Of a DNA stretch of 64,000 bases, positions 16,619-24,428 are shown piece by piece; position 1 is the first letter of the stretch; each line of letters begins with the position of its first letter. The notes under the pieces were generated by a model. It saw nothing but the letters and a program-made list of their open reading frames with translations. It did no database searches and was not told where the DNA came from. The DNA comes from Siminovitchia fordii DSM 16014 = CIP 108821 (GTDB lineage Bacteria; Bacillota; Bacilli; Bacillales; Bacillaceae_C): the NCBI RefSeq assembly GCF_000374565.1, contig NZ_KB894686.1:1-64000 (forward strand). Direction: 5' to 3'. The position numbers and the translations under genes were made by a program.

Positions 16619-17770
16619 CTAAAGAATCTTTGACACAAAGGGAATCTGCCTAATTATATAACCTAACAAGAAGCAAAGTGGTATCGTGATCAGAATCGTA
16701 GCTAGAAATATGAAGGATGGTGGAAAGTGGATGACCTTCAATCCAGCCATAACAATAGCGATAATCGGTATATGAATGATATAAATCACGAAGGAATGGG
16801 CTGACAAGAAGCTCCAACCTTTTCCTTGATGAAAACCTCTTTTGCGAAAGAATATGATTAATCCGAGAATGATGCCAACACAAAATAGAGCTTCCCAAAT
16901 AGAATAAACCAAAGATGTCCAGTTCCAGCCGCCAGAAAACTGTAATCCGTCTAATCCAAATATCAAAACTAAGGGAAGGAGAAGAATCGATGCTCCAATT
17001 GCAATTCCAAAACCCGCCCTACCCATAGAATCAGGAATATTTCGAAACCAATTGCGTTGGTAAGCGATGATGCCCAAAATGAATAGCCCGACATATTGTG
17101 GGAGATCATAGCCGCTTGCTGTAAAAAGTCCAACGAATGATTGAACCCCGGGAGATCCACCGGGTAAATCAAGAGCAGGGACCCACAGTCTTATGATGAA
17201 GTATCCTACCGCTAATATCATGACAAAGACTGTAAACATCCTGTAGGTGGGTGGCGTACTCTGACGAACTACTGATAGCTTATTTTTACTCATAAACTTC
17301 GCCCAGACTGCGTATAAACAAACGAATACGAAAAGTAGCTCGACGTACCACATCGGGCCATAGGTTAAATGTGAAAAATAGGTTTGCCATGTAAATGGCT
17401 CCTGGTTAAACATATAGACTTCAATTGATTGAACTTGGCTAAGAATGAGAACGTAGAAGATAAACGGGACTAGGAACCGGATGAATCTATCTTTGATAAA
17501 TCGGATCGCTCCATTACGTTCAAAAGATGAAGGAACAAAATATCCGGAAATAAGAAAAAACATCCCCATGAAAAAAGTCTGATTAAAAGCAAGGAATAGA
17601 AGGCCCATAACAACCCCATTAGATCCTTGTTTTAATACCTCGTTATAGATGGAAAAATACACTAAATGATGTAGTACTACTAACATTGTAAGAGCTGCCC
17701 TTAGGTTATCAATAAAGTATAACCGACCTTCCTTTTGGAGAGACGAGCTCCCTATATGTCTTGAATTCAT
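16619..17770 (-). CDS. acyltransferase-3 family membrane protein
   Basis: 383 residues with about ten membrane segments. The N terminus RLYFIDNLRAALTMLVVLHHLVYF contains the HH pair expected of OafA/YrhL-like O-acyltransferases; FFLISGYFVPSSF and the RF.RFLVPF segment also match. Such proteins acetylate or acylate sugars, peptidoglycan or lipids at the membrane. ATG 17770 has a GGGGGAAC upstream at a rather long distance. No linked glycan genes, so the substrate is unknown. Confidence 0.8.
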   Translation of the reverse strand: MNSRHIGSSSLQKEGRLYFIDNLRAALTMLVVLHHLVYFSIYNEVLKQGSNGVVMGLLFLAFNQTFFMGMFFLISGYFVPSSFERNGAIRFIKDRFIRFLVPFIFYVLILSQVQSIEVYMFNQEPFTWQTYFSHLTYGPMWYVELLFVFVCLYAVWAKFMSKNKLSVVRQSTPPTYRMFTVFVMILAVGYFIIRLWVPALDLPGGSPGVQSFVGLFTASGYDLPQYVGLFILGIIAYQRNWFRNIPDSMGRAGFGIAIGASILLLPLVLIFGLDGLQFSGGWNWTSLVYSIWEALFCVGIILGLIIFFRKRGFHQGKGWSFLSAHSFVIYIIHIPIIAIVMAGLKVIHFPPSFIFLATILITIPLCFLLGYIIRQIPFVSKIL

Positions 17771-17872
17771 AATAATTCTTATGTTCCCCCTATTAATATT
17801 TAAAAATATATCTCAACGGAGCATCAGCCAAGCTGGACGGCTATGTATAATCCGTCCTATTTGCTCTATATT

Positions 17873-18094
17873 TTAATTTTCACTTTTAGTTGATCCGCCT
17901 ATTTTCCAAGAGGCTAAACCTATGATCCCGCCAACTACAATAAATATAATGTCCATAACAATTTCAAATCCCTGAAACGCATCAATATAATTTACCAAAA
18001 ACCAACTTTTTCCACCATTAGTCAAATGATTGATTAATCCGCCTACTCCCTGTATAACGAAAAGTAGACCAAGTCCACTGATAATTTCTTTCAT
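17873..18094 (-). CDS. small membrane protein, 73 residues
   Basis: Two hydrophobic segments (about 4-20 and 41-62) separated by a short loop. ATG 18094 is chosen because GAGGTGTTC precedes it. It lies 24 bases downstream of the GAP-family gene in the same direction, so it is probably co-transcribed and under the same TetR operator. Family not recognised. Confidence 0.6.
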   Translation of the reverse strand: MKEIISGLGLLFVIQGVGGLINHLTNGGKSWFLVNYIDAFQGFEIVMDIIFIVVGGIIGLASWKIGGSTKSEN

Positions 18095-18118
18095 GATGAA
18101 CACCTCATTAATAATTTT

Positions 18119-18832
18119 TTAATTTAATATGCCTCTAAGACCGATGTTGAAAAAAACCGCACCTACGACTCCTATCGCTACCAAGAGTGAGGAAATCGGA
18201 GCTTCATTTAATTTTGATCTAATTTTATTTAGAAATTGTTGCAGTCTCTCTTTAAACATAATATTAACCCCTAACAAAAGAAGAGAAGGAAGCACCATTA
18301 CAAGATTGTAGCCAATTATAATAAAGATAGAAGAGGAAGGCTCAATTGTTAGGTGATTCATTAACAAAATTGAATAAAAGTAAGGCAAAGCAGTTACAAA
18401 TTCAATTAGAAAAACAATGATACCTAACATGATCATCCCTTTCATCGTTGTTTTTTGGGGTATAAATGAAATTAAACGTTTTTTTGTAGTATCATTTGGT
18501 TTACTGAAGCTAATTAGAACAATAACTGCTCCAAAAAGGATATAAAACCAATTGATAAAGTCAAATTCAGATAACTTTCCGATTCCTTTCAATAGTGAAT
18601 CTCCACCAAAGTATAGTAATAAGCCCACTATGAAGTAGCCAAACTGCGTAATAAACAAAAAAACAAGCAAGCGAGAAGATAATTGATTAGGCTGTGTCAA
18701 TAATAAATAGGCTGTTACAGCAAGTACACCAGGACTTAATATATCAATTAATGCGCAAATAGAAATAATTAGCAAAGCTATCGATGTGTCTGTTGATGAA
18801 GAAGGCATTAATGCTTCAATACTTTCGATCAA
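18119..18832 (-). CDS. GAP-family (SfLAP-like) membrane protein
   Basis: 237 residues, six to seven membrane segments. The pattern ALIDILSPGVLAVTAYLLL, YFIVGLLLYFGG and VFLIEFVTALPYFYSILL fits the GAP/SfLAP family of putative small-molecule or lipid exporters (LysE-like fold). It is transcribed away from the TetR gene at 18,930; the intergenic region carries two matching operators, so it is the probable repressed target. Confidence 0.7.
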   Translation of the reverse strand: MIESIEALMPSSSTDTSIALLIISICALIDILSPGVLAVTAYLLLTQPNQLSSRLLVFLFITQFGYFIVGLLLYFGGDSLLKGIGKLSEFDFINWFYILFGAVIVLISFSKPNDTTKKRLISFIPQKTTMKGMIMLGIIVFLIEFVTALPYFYSILLMNHLTIEPSSSIFIIIGYNLVMVLPSLLLLGVNIMFKERLQQFLNKIRSKLNEAPISSLLVAIGVVGAVFFNIGLRGILN

Positions 18833-18869
18833 ATATAGAGTCCCTCCTTTTTATATGTTATAATTTAAA

Positions 18870-18908
18870 TAACACAGTGTGTTAAAATTATAATAACACA
18901 CTGTGTTA
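18870..18908. promoter_or_regulatory. paired TetR operators
   Basis: Two 15-base palindromes, TAACACA-G-TGTGTTA (18870-18884) and TAACACA-C-TGTGTTA (18894-18908), with centres 24 bases apart. They lie between the divergent GAP-family gene and tetR, where autoregulation and target repression would meet. The same motif pair with the same 24-base spacing recurs at 23,256-23,292. Confidence 0.8.
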
Positions 18909-18929
18909 AGAAAAAGGAAGTGATTTTTT

Positions 18930-19535
18930 ATGCCAAGGATTGTTAATCATGAAAAAAAGAGGAAGTCAATTGCTGAAGCCGCTTGGAATATTATTAAGAA
19001 AGAGGGAATCGAAAATGCATCTATAAGAAGAGTTGCTATTGAAGCAGGCATGTCTGCTGGAGCGTTAAGACATTATTTTTCAACTAAGGATGAAATGTTA
19101 TTATTTATCATGGATTATTACCTGGAAGAAGGGAAAAAACGTTCTCAAAGTAAAATTTGGTCAGACAATCCATTGCAGGCAGTCGCAGAAGTTTTATTGG
19201 AGCTTGTACCAATTGATGAAGAAAAGAAAATCGAAACGAGCGTTTGGTTGATCCTTGCACTTCAGTCACTTACAAGTGATACATTAAAAGAAAAAAAAGA
19301 TGAAATGACTAACGGTATGTATGAATTAGCAAATTCAATGATCGAGATATTAGTCCTACAAGGGATTTTATCTGATTCAACTAATGTAAAATTAGAAAAA
19401 AGTAGGCTAGCGGCATTAATTGATGGATTGTCCATTCATGCTCTTTTAAGACCTGATGTCTACACTCCAGAAAAGGTGAAGGAAGTAATCCGTTATCATT
19501 TAGAAACACTCTGCGATGAAAGTAAATTGAGTTAA
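18930..19535 (+). CDS. TetR/AcrR-family regulator (BetI-like)
   Basis: 201 residues. The N-terminal DNA-binding domain is KRKSIAEAAWNIIKKEGIENASIRRVAIEAGMSAGALRHYFSTKDE read across residues about 9-55, followed by an all-helical ligand domain of BetI/TetR_C_6 type. ATG 18930 follows AAAGGAAGTG. It is divergent from the GAP-family operon and preceded by two palindromic operators. It may also serve the similar operators at 23.26 kb, whose own TetR gene is truncated. Confidence 0.87.
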   Translation: MPRIVNHEKKRKSIAEAAWNIIKKEGIENASIRRVAIEAGMSAGALRHYFSTKDEMLLFIMDYYLEEGKKRSQSKIWSDNPLQAVAEVLLELVPIDEEKKIETSVWLILALQSLTSDTLKEKKDEMTNGMYELANSMIEILVLQGILSDSTNVKLEKSRLAALIDGLSIHALLRPDVYTPEKVKEVIRYHLETLCDESKLS

Positions 19536-19828
19536 TTGATCATGTATCTGAAGTTATAGTCCATTTGTGTTATAACGAGATGCACTTCAAAGGGGCATTT
19601 TGTTGAACAGTTGCATGAAGTAGGCTTTAGTATATTACAGCTTTTCCTTCCATTACAGGTATAGCCGTCATATTTTTAGTAAAAATACAGTTCACGGATA
19701 AGCTTGTAACTAAGTTAAAAATAAATTATTTTAGAATGGCAGTAAATTAGATGAAAAATTCACATTTTTAATCATAGGTTTAAAAAATAGTTACTTTTCA
19801 ATAAAAATCTGATAGGAAGTGTGAAAAT
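19536..19828 (+). other. decayed membrane-protein remnant
   Basis: Two short frames, EQLHEVGFSILQLFLP and ITGIAVIFLVKIQFTDKLVTKL, join only through a frameshift near 19660. They look like the end of a small transporter gene. Nothing intact is present. Confidence 0.4.
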
Positions 19829-20032
19829 ATGTTGGATACTATATGTTTTTTCTGCAAAAATAAATTTACGATTAATCATTCTGATTCACAATATTATAAA
19901 ATCAAAAAAGGAGAAAATAAATATTATATATGTAAAAGTTGCAATAATTCATTTCAACAAGAAGCGATTAATAAAACTGGAATAAGTCCGGATCAAATTG
20001 ATGATTATGATAAGTTTTTCCGGTATAAATAA
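19829..20032 (+). CDS. small zinc-ribbon-like protein
   Basis: 67 residues with two CxxC pairs (CFFCKNKF and CKSCNNSF) 28 residues apart, expected to bind one zinc, then an acidic tail GISPDQIDDYDKFF. It resembles DUF2197-type small Bacillus proteins. ATG 19829 follows AGGAAGTGTG. Function unknown. Confidence 0.6.
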   Translation: MLDTICFFCKNKFTINHSDSQYYKIKKGENKYYICKSCNNSFQQEAINKTGISPDQIDDYDKFFRYK

Positions 20033-20069
20033 AACTCTCTTTAATATCGCGTAAATGTCAATTTTCTCA

Positions 20070-20190
20070 TCATTCTTACAAAACTTCCTGTAGAATATTC
20101 TCAATGAGGGGATCGGAACGAAAGCGATTAATCGTGCGATAGCTTAGTTCGTAACCCTGCACTAGCCACATCATGCGAACACTGTGGAGC
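20070..20190 (-). pseudogene. IS1182-family transposase fragment
   Basis: Minus-strand reading [22 protein letters not shown] followed by LIENILQEVL. This is the conserved N-terminal piece of IS1182-family transposases. It is only about 35 codons long, wedged against the LOG-family fragment. Confidence 0.55.
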
Positions 20191-20455
20191 AAGTGTTGGT
20201 GTTATGGGAGCAGTTGCGGATGCTGTCTTAGATGAAGGTAGACAAGTTATTGGAATTATGCCTAGTTTTTTAGAGCAGAGAGAAATATCGCATAAAAGAT
20301 TATCCAAGCTGATAGTTGTCGAATCTATGCATGAGAGAAAGGCTAAAATGGAAGAGCTTGTAGATGGCTTTGTCGCTTTGCCAGGTGGACCAGGAACATT
20401 AGAATGTCACTTTAGGAGATATATTGCACACCATTTAAACGCTATTTTGCATTAA
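20186..20455 (+). pseudogene. LOG-family (cytokinin riboside phosphoribohydrolase-like) fragment
   Basis: Central part of a LOG-family protein: [35 protein letters not shown], and the nucleotide-binding motif LPGGPGTLE. The first 30 or so residues are replaced by IS DNA and the sequence after PGGPGTLE is out of register ([11 protein letters not shown]). A normal protein is about 190 residues, so this is a broken gene. Confidence 0.75.
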
Positions 20456-20467
20456 GTAAATATAAAA

Positions 20468-20503
20468 GCCTAATTTCTCAACATTAAAATTGAGAAATTA
20501 GGC
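20468..20503. terminator. perfect 14-bp hairpin
   Basis: GCCTAATTTCTCAA (20468-20481) pairs exactly with TTGAGAAATTAGGC (20490-20503). T-rich sequence follows only in the minus-strand direction (GGCTTTTATATTTA), so as a classic terminator it serves leftward transcripts such as those from the crystallin-like gene; it lies just after the LOG remnant on the plus strand. Confidence 0.6.
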
Positions 20504-20764
20504 TCATAGAAGGACATTAAGCCCTTTCGATCATGATGCATAATGTCCCAGGTTTTTCTAAACTTCATATTCCTCTTTGCTCTGGTTAAATAAACAAATA
20601 ATAATTTACTCTAGAAGTTTTAGGTGACTGATTATTCACAAAGTAGCCTGTTTGTTGAACTAAGATCAATAATTAGGACTGTGAATTTATGATACCATCC
20701 AAACACAGAAATGTTGAATGGTTGTTTTAAGATTCCCTTTTTTTCGTGGACATTACCGTTTTTC
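20504..20764. other. intergenic with an 8-bp inverted repeat
   Basis: GGACATTA (20512-20519) and TAATGTCC (20541-20548) form a second small hairpin next to the terminator. No gene seen in the rest. Confidence 0.4.
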
Positions 20765-21367
20765 TCATCTAACTCGATAAGATGAGACTTGGTCGTTCCA
20801 AGAAGTAGTACCAGACATTCCCCAAGAAGTTAAATTGGTGGTAAAGTATTTGTTTGGATAACCTACAAGAGTTAAATAACGACCACCATAATAACGATTT
20901 TGATAGAGCCTAATCCAAGAACCAGGAGCTACAGATACAGCAGATATTCTGTTATCCCATGCAGTACTCAGAGAAGTGACCTGAGTTCCAGGATACGCAA
21001 TTAATGATCTTCCATATCCATGACCCGAAGTATGTTCATATAAATAAGTTGGTCTTGCCATTATACCTATTGACTGACTAGATAATCGCTCTGTAACTTT
21101 TTGATGATATGCTTCATATTTTTCTGGAGTTGAGAAGCCATGTACCTTTTCTCCTTGATCAGTTGCTTCAACTACCATTCCAACAATTTTTTTATGTTTA
21201 CCTGGTGCATATTTTATTCCATCTACTGTGTCAACTTTTAGATCCTGATCTGGATTCGATGTTAAACTAGCTGCATTTGTTCTACCTTCAAAACTAAAAA
21301 CTAAAGAGAAAACTCCTACTAGGGCTATTAAAGCTAAAGACAGATTACGTATCATTTTTCTTTTCAT
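20765..21367 (-). CDS. secreted protein with beta/gamma-crystallin-like domain
   Basis: 200 residues. A signal peptide is clear (KRK, hydrophobic core LALIALVGVFSLVFS, likely cut near NAAS). A spacer of about 60 residues precedes a C-terminal domain with paired Greek-key motifs: TYLYEHTSGHGYGRSLIAYPG then WIRLYQNRYYGGRYLTLVGY and two SSW/TSW segments, typical of beta/gamma crystallins and the related I36-type inhibitors. Such domains often bind calcium. ATG 21367 follows AAGGAGGAAC. Role unknown; an exported protective or inhibitory protein is possible. Confidence 0.7.
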   Translation of the reverse strand: MKRKMIRNLSLALIALVGVFSLVFSFEGRTNAASLTSNPDQDLKVDTVDGIKYAPGKHKKIVGMVVEATDQGEKVHGFSTPEKYEAYHQKVTERLSSQSIGIMARPTYLYEHTSGHGYGRSLIAYPGTQVTSLSTAWDNRISAVSVAPGSWIRLYQNRYYGGRYLTLVGYPNKYFTTNLTSWGMSGTTSWNDQVSSYRVR

Positions 21368-21432
21368 CAAAGTTCCTCCTTAAATTAAAAGTCAATCTAT
21401 TGTAGTGCAACTTTTTTCAAAACGGTTAAACT

Positions 21433-21513
21433 TTATTTTAAATCCACAACACGATATTCTTTAACTTTTTCCGCTTGAACCTCACCTTCCTTTTTGTAAT
21501 AATATGACTTAAT
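21433..21513 (-). CDS. possible 26-residue ORF with strong ribosome site
   Basis: AAGGAGGTG is followed by a lysine- and tyrosine-rich frame KSYYYKKEGEVQAEKVKEYR ending VVDLK. The start would have to be ATT 21513 at proper spacing or GTG 21519 inside the ribosome site. It sits just upstream of the crystallin-like gene, same direction. It may be a remnant. Confidence 0.25.
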   Translation of the reverse strand: MKSYYYKKEGEVQAEKVKEYRVVDLK

Positions 21514-21574
21514 TTTCACCTCCTTAATAATTGACTGACTCTTCTGGTAAGATATGATATTTACATAGACCTGC

Positions 21575-21850
21575 ATCTACTTGTCCCATGTTTTTAAAAG
21601 TGATTTCAACATATGAATGGCATGTTTCTGCTTTTTAGGATCCAACGGTTTCTGCCATCGAAGTTGCCCTTCTAATAAAAGCATCATTTGGAAAGCAATG
21701 TCTTCACATTGCATAAGGACCTCTTCGATTAGTTGTTCCTTTGATGTAAAGTGGTTTTGTATAACATCATAGTAGCTACATTTGCTTCCTCAATAATTTT
21801 CTTTATTCCAACAGCATGAAAACCGTGATAGTTTCGAGCAATCATAAACA
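21575..21850 (-). pseudogene. TetR-family regulator, decayed
   Basis: Minus-strand pieces of a TetR protein: IARNYHGFHAVGIKKIIEEANVAT (helix-turn-helix area), then after frameshifts LMQCEDIAFQMMLLLEGQL, RWQKPLDPKKQKHAIHMLKS and LLKTWDK before a stop. Most of the DNA-binding and middle region is lost. Confidence 0.55.
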
Positions 21851-22061
21851 CTCCTTATTAATAGGAAATCCTTTAATCTCTTTTAATGTATAAAAAAGAA
21901 ACAGTGGTGCCACTGGCTCTAGTCATGCTGTTTGAGAATAGCCATTACTTTTGTCATTTAATTTCTCACCAACTGATATAAAGACGTGAAGGTGTCATAA
22001 GTTATCAATATTCTTTAGGTGGAGACAGCCCCATGGATTCATTGACTGGAACAGGGGTAAC

Positions 22062-22274
22062 ATGGCACTCTATTTTATTGAGTATGATAAAAATTTTAAA
22101 AACTTCAATGAAGAAAATATAAAAATCATAGATATACTTAATGAAAATACAGAATCAGGTAAATGGAAAACCTTAGATTTTGCTAGTTTTGACGCAAGTG
22201 GTTTAGAATTATTTGTCTATGGTGATAAGATGTCATTTCTGATTACCATTCTGGTAACCTCAAAAAAAGACTGA
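22062..22274 (+). CDS. hypothetical protein, 70 residues
   Basis: ATG 22062 follows AGGGGTAAC. Composition is ordinary for a soluble protein (YFIEYDKNFKNFNEENIKII, GKWKTLDFASFDASGLELFVYG), but the last ten codons run into the convergent hydrolase gene. Family not recognised; it may be a fragment of a longer gene. Confidence 0.35.
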   Translation: MALYFIEYDKNFKNFNEENIKIIDILNENTESGKWKTLDFASFDASGLELFVYGDKMSFLITILVTSKKD

Positions 22275-22995
22275 TATGGTCGGAAACCTCCTTAGGGTGG
22301 GTCAAAGTGATGATGTGATTAGCACCAGGTATACGCACAAAGTTAATATTGGGAACTTCCTTATATAATTGTGCGATTTTAAAGAGATCTCCTGAGTCCT
22401 TCTCGCCTATGATAAAAAGTGTCTTCGTTTTAATTTCTCCCAATCTTTCCATCGCTGAATTGGAGGAAACAGTTTCGAATGTTTTCCAATCAAAGGTTTT
22501 TTGAATATTGTGTATCATCATTTCGCGCAATAAATCGTATGCTTTTCCAAAAGAAACGCTCCAGGAAGGCTCGCTTAATATTATATTAGTCATTTTCTCG
22601 ACATCTGGTGCAGCTTTAGAAACTCGGCTCTCTAATTCCGCATGTTCGGAAGAAAATTTAAACCCCGACAGGCCTGGAGCGACCAATACCAGTTGAGACA
22701 CCCTTTTTGGATAGGTCAGAGTAAAATCAGTTGCAATTTGTCCACCTAGGGAATGTCCAACGAGGGCACCTTTCTTAATTTTAAGATGATCCAAGAGTTT
22801 TCTAAGATCCTTAACATAATCAATGGGTTCATTCGGAACAGGTGACTTCCCTGCACCCCGGACATCAAGAGTGATTACTTTGAACGATTTTGAAAGATGT
22901 GGTGTGATGAATTCCCAGTCACGTGAATCCATAGCTCCACTATGAAGTAGTATAACTGGCTTTCCTCTTCCTTTAATTTCGTAATGAAGATCCAT
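22243..22995 (-). CDS. alpha/beta-fold hydrolase
   Basis: 250 residues. Nucleophile elbow GHSLGGQ with serine near residue 82, oxyanion-side HSGAMDS, catalytic Asp candidate in GEKDSGD and His in PGANHIITLTHP. The protein is soluble, without signal peptide. It is transcribed away from a truncated TetR gene through a region with two TetR operators, behind a 22-residue peptide ORF. Substrate unknown (esterase, lactonase or dehalogenase-like). Confidence 0.82.
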   Translation of the reverse strand: MDLHYEIKGRGKPVILLHSGAMDSRDWEFITPHLSKSFKVITLDVRGAGKSPVPNEPIDYVKDLRKLLDHLKIKKGALVGHSLGGQIATDFTLTYPKRVSQLVLVAPGLSGFKFSSEHAELESRVSKAAPDVEKMTNIILSEPSWSVSFGKAYDLLREMMIHNIQKTFDWKTFETVSSNSAMERLGEIKTKTLFIIGEKDSGDLFKIAQLYKEVPNINFVRIPGANHIITLTHPKEVSDHISLFLRLPEW

Positions 22996-23171
22996 CTATT
23001 TCAATCTCCTTTCCCTGAAAAAAGTAGGCATTGCCCATGACTATCTTCGTTTCATTTCTAAGGTTCCTTTTCTTATCTCCCAAACTGTTCACAAAACCAT
23101 TTAATAAACTTGTTCGGTTAAAAAGAAAGTTTAATGTACCATTACAAATGATTTAATTGTTCAAGAAGGTC

Positions 23172-23240
23172 CTATTTCACCACTTTTATAATGCCCATCC
23201 GCTTTAATGTTCCAATAAGTGATTTCAAGAATTTAAACAT
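23172..23240 (-). CDS. 22-residue cationic amphipathic peptide ORF
   Basis: ATG 23240 directly after AAGGGGGG; the product MFKFLKSLIGTLKRMGIIKVVK has five lysines, one arginine and no acidic residue, and hydrophobic and basic residues alternate in helical register. It lies between the TetR operators and the hydrolase gene, in the hydrolase direction, 176 bases upstream of it. It could be a real small membrane-active peptide, a leader peptide, or chance. The ribosome site is closer to the start than usual. Confidence 0.45.
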   Translation of the reverse strand: MFKFLKSLIGTLKRMGIIKVVK

Positions 23241-23255
23241 CCCCCCTTATTTATT

Positions 23256-23292
23256 TCACACACTGTGATGAAATGATAATAACACAGTGTGC
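23256..23292. promoter_or_regulatory. paired TetR operators, second set
   Basis: TCACACACTGTGA and AACACAGTGTGC have CACA-n-TGTG cores centred at 23263 and 23287, again 24 bases apart, as in the set at 18,870-18,908. They separate the truncated tetR from the peptide/hydrolase genes. Confidence 0.65.
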
Positions 23293-23317
23293 GAAATAAA
23301 AGCAAGAGGTGATTTGA

Positions 23318-23485
23318 GTGCCGAAAATAGTTGATCATGATCACAAAAGAAAAATGATCGCTGAAACAGCTTGGAAAATAATTGAAACGGAAGGCATTGA
23401 AAAAGCATCTATCCGAAGAATTGCATCTGAAGCTGGAATGTCTACCGGAGCAATTGATCAAACCTTTATTCTAAAGCTACAGTAA
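23318..23485 (+). pseudogene. TetR-family regulator, truncated after 45 codons
   Basis: GTG 23318 opens MPKIVDHDHKRKMIAETAWK, IIETEGIEKASIRRIASEAG, MSTGAI, closely parallel to the intact TetR at 18,930. At about 23455, in the recognition-helix area, homology ends and ten foreign codons lead to a stop. The orf13 gene of the conjugative element ends 17 bases later, so the truncation point is the cargo/backbone junction. Confidence 0.8.
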
Positions 23486-23501
23486 ATAAACTAAATCATT
23501 T

Positions 23502-24413
23502 TTACTCGACAATCATCCAATTTGTATCTTTTTCTAACGTGAGTATATATTGCGAATACTGTGTGGCTTTTGTTGCTTCGTCAATATATTTAACAGTAAC
23601 CCATACTTTTATTTGGTTCTCTATTGTCTGGAATACTGGCTTGACTAACCCTGAAAATAGATAATCCTTACCAATCGGTGGTAAAGCATTATTTTTCACA
23701 TAATAATCAAGTTCCTGTTCTGTTGCAGTCGGATAAAATGTAAAGAATGTCTCCAAAAACTCTGTCACTTCTTGCACCGTATCAGAGTCAACTGTTCCAT
23801 TACTTTCAGGTTGTTGTGGCTCATAATCTGATTTATTCGGTAAGCTCCACAAGGTAGGGCTTTGTATAATTACTAAGTTTCCTACATTATCTTGATGTAA
23901 TAAGATTCGATAGGTGGATCGGACCATTTTGCTATTTTTATCTTCCATAATTTTTTGATCTACCGAATAAACAACCGCATAGGTATTATCATTTTCTGGT
24001 GACACTGACCAGATATCAATATTACCTACGCTGGAACTAGTAGGAATATCGTCTCTTACGGTATCGGTATTTAATGCTTGTAATTCCTCTGTCAAATAGT
24101 GACTGATCTTTTCCACCCGTTGTTCAGTGGAATCTTTTTCATTTTGCCATGTGTAGTAATCTTTCACAAAGTTTTTCGTAAAGCTCTCAATCGCATTCAT
24201 ATCCATGATCTTGGTTTCAATGATTTCTCTTTCATGAACGGTATGTTGATCAATTGCTGTAAAGTTTTTATAGATTCCAAAGGCTAGGCTACCAATAAGT
24301 AATATCCATAAAAGAGTTACTGTTTTTTTACGTGTACCGACAGTCCGTACTTTCATTTTTCTGGATTTTGTTTCGGTCGTTTGTTTTTCTTTTCTTTTAA
24401 AAAATCTTCTCAT
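23502..24413 (-). CDS. orf13: Tn916 Orf13-like conjugal transfer protein (TcpC family)
   Basis: 303 residues: basic cytoplasmic N terminus, one membrane helix (about 30-50, TLLWILLIGSLAFGIY), then an extracytoplasmic region with two NTF2-like halves, as in TcpC/ConG-type scaffold proteins of Gram-positive type IV secretion systems. ATG 24413 is favoured over TTG 24422 because AGAAAGG is well spaced to it. It is the last gene of the transfer operon and borders the cargo. Confidence 0.85.
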   Translation of the reverse strand: MRRFFKRKEKQTTETKSRKMKVRTVGTRKKTVTLLWILLIGSLAFGIYKNFTAIDQHTVHEREIIETKIMDMNAIESFTKNFVKDYYTWQNEKDSTEQRVEKISHYLTEELQALNTDTVRDDIPTSSSVGNIDIWSVSPENDNTYAVVYSVDQKIMEDKNSKMVRSTYRILLHQDNVGNLVIIQSPTLWSLPNKSDYEPQQPESNGTVDSDTVQEVTEFLETFFTFYPTATEQELDYYVKNNALPPIGKDYLFSGLVKPVFQTIENQIKVWVTVKYIDEATKATQYSQYILTLEKDTNWMIVE

Positions 24414-24428
24414 CTGATTCAAACCTTT

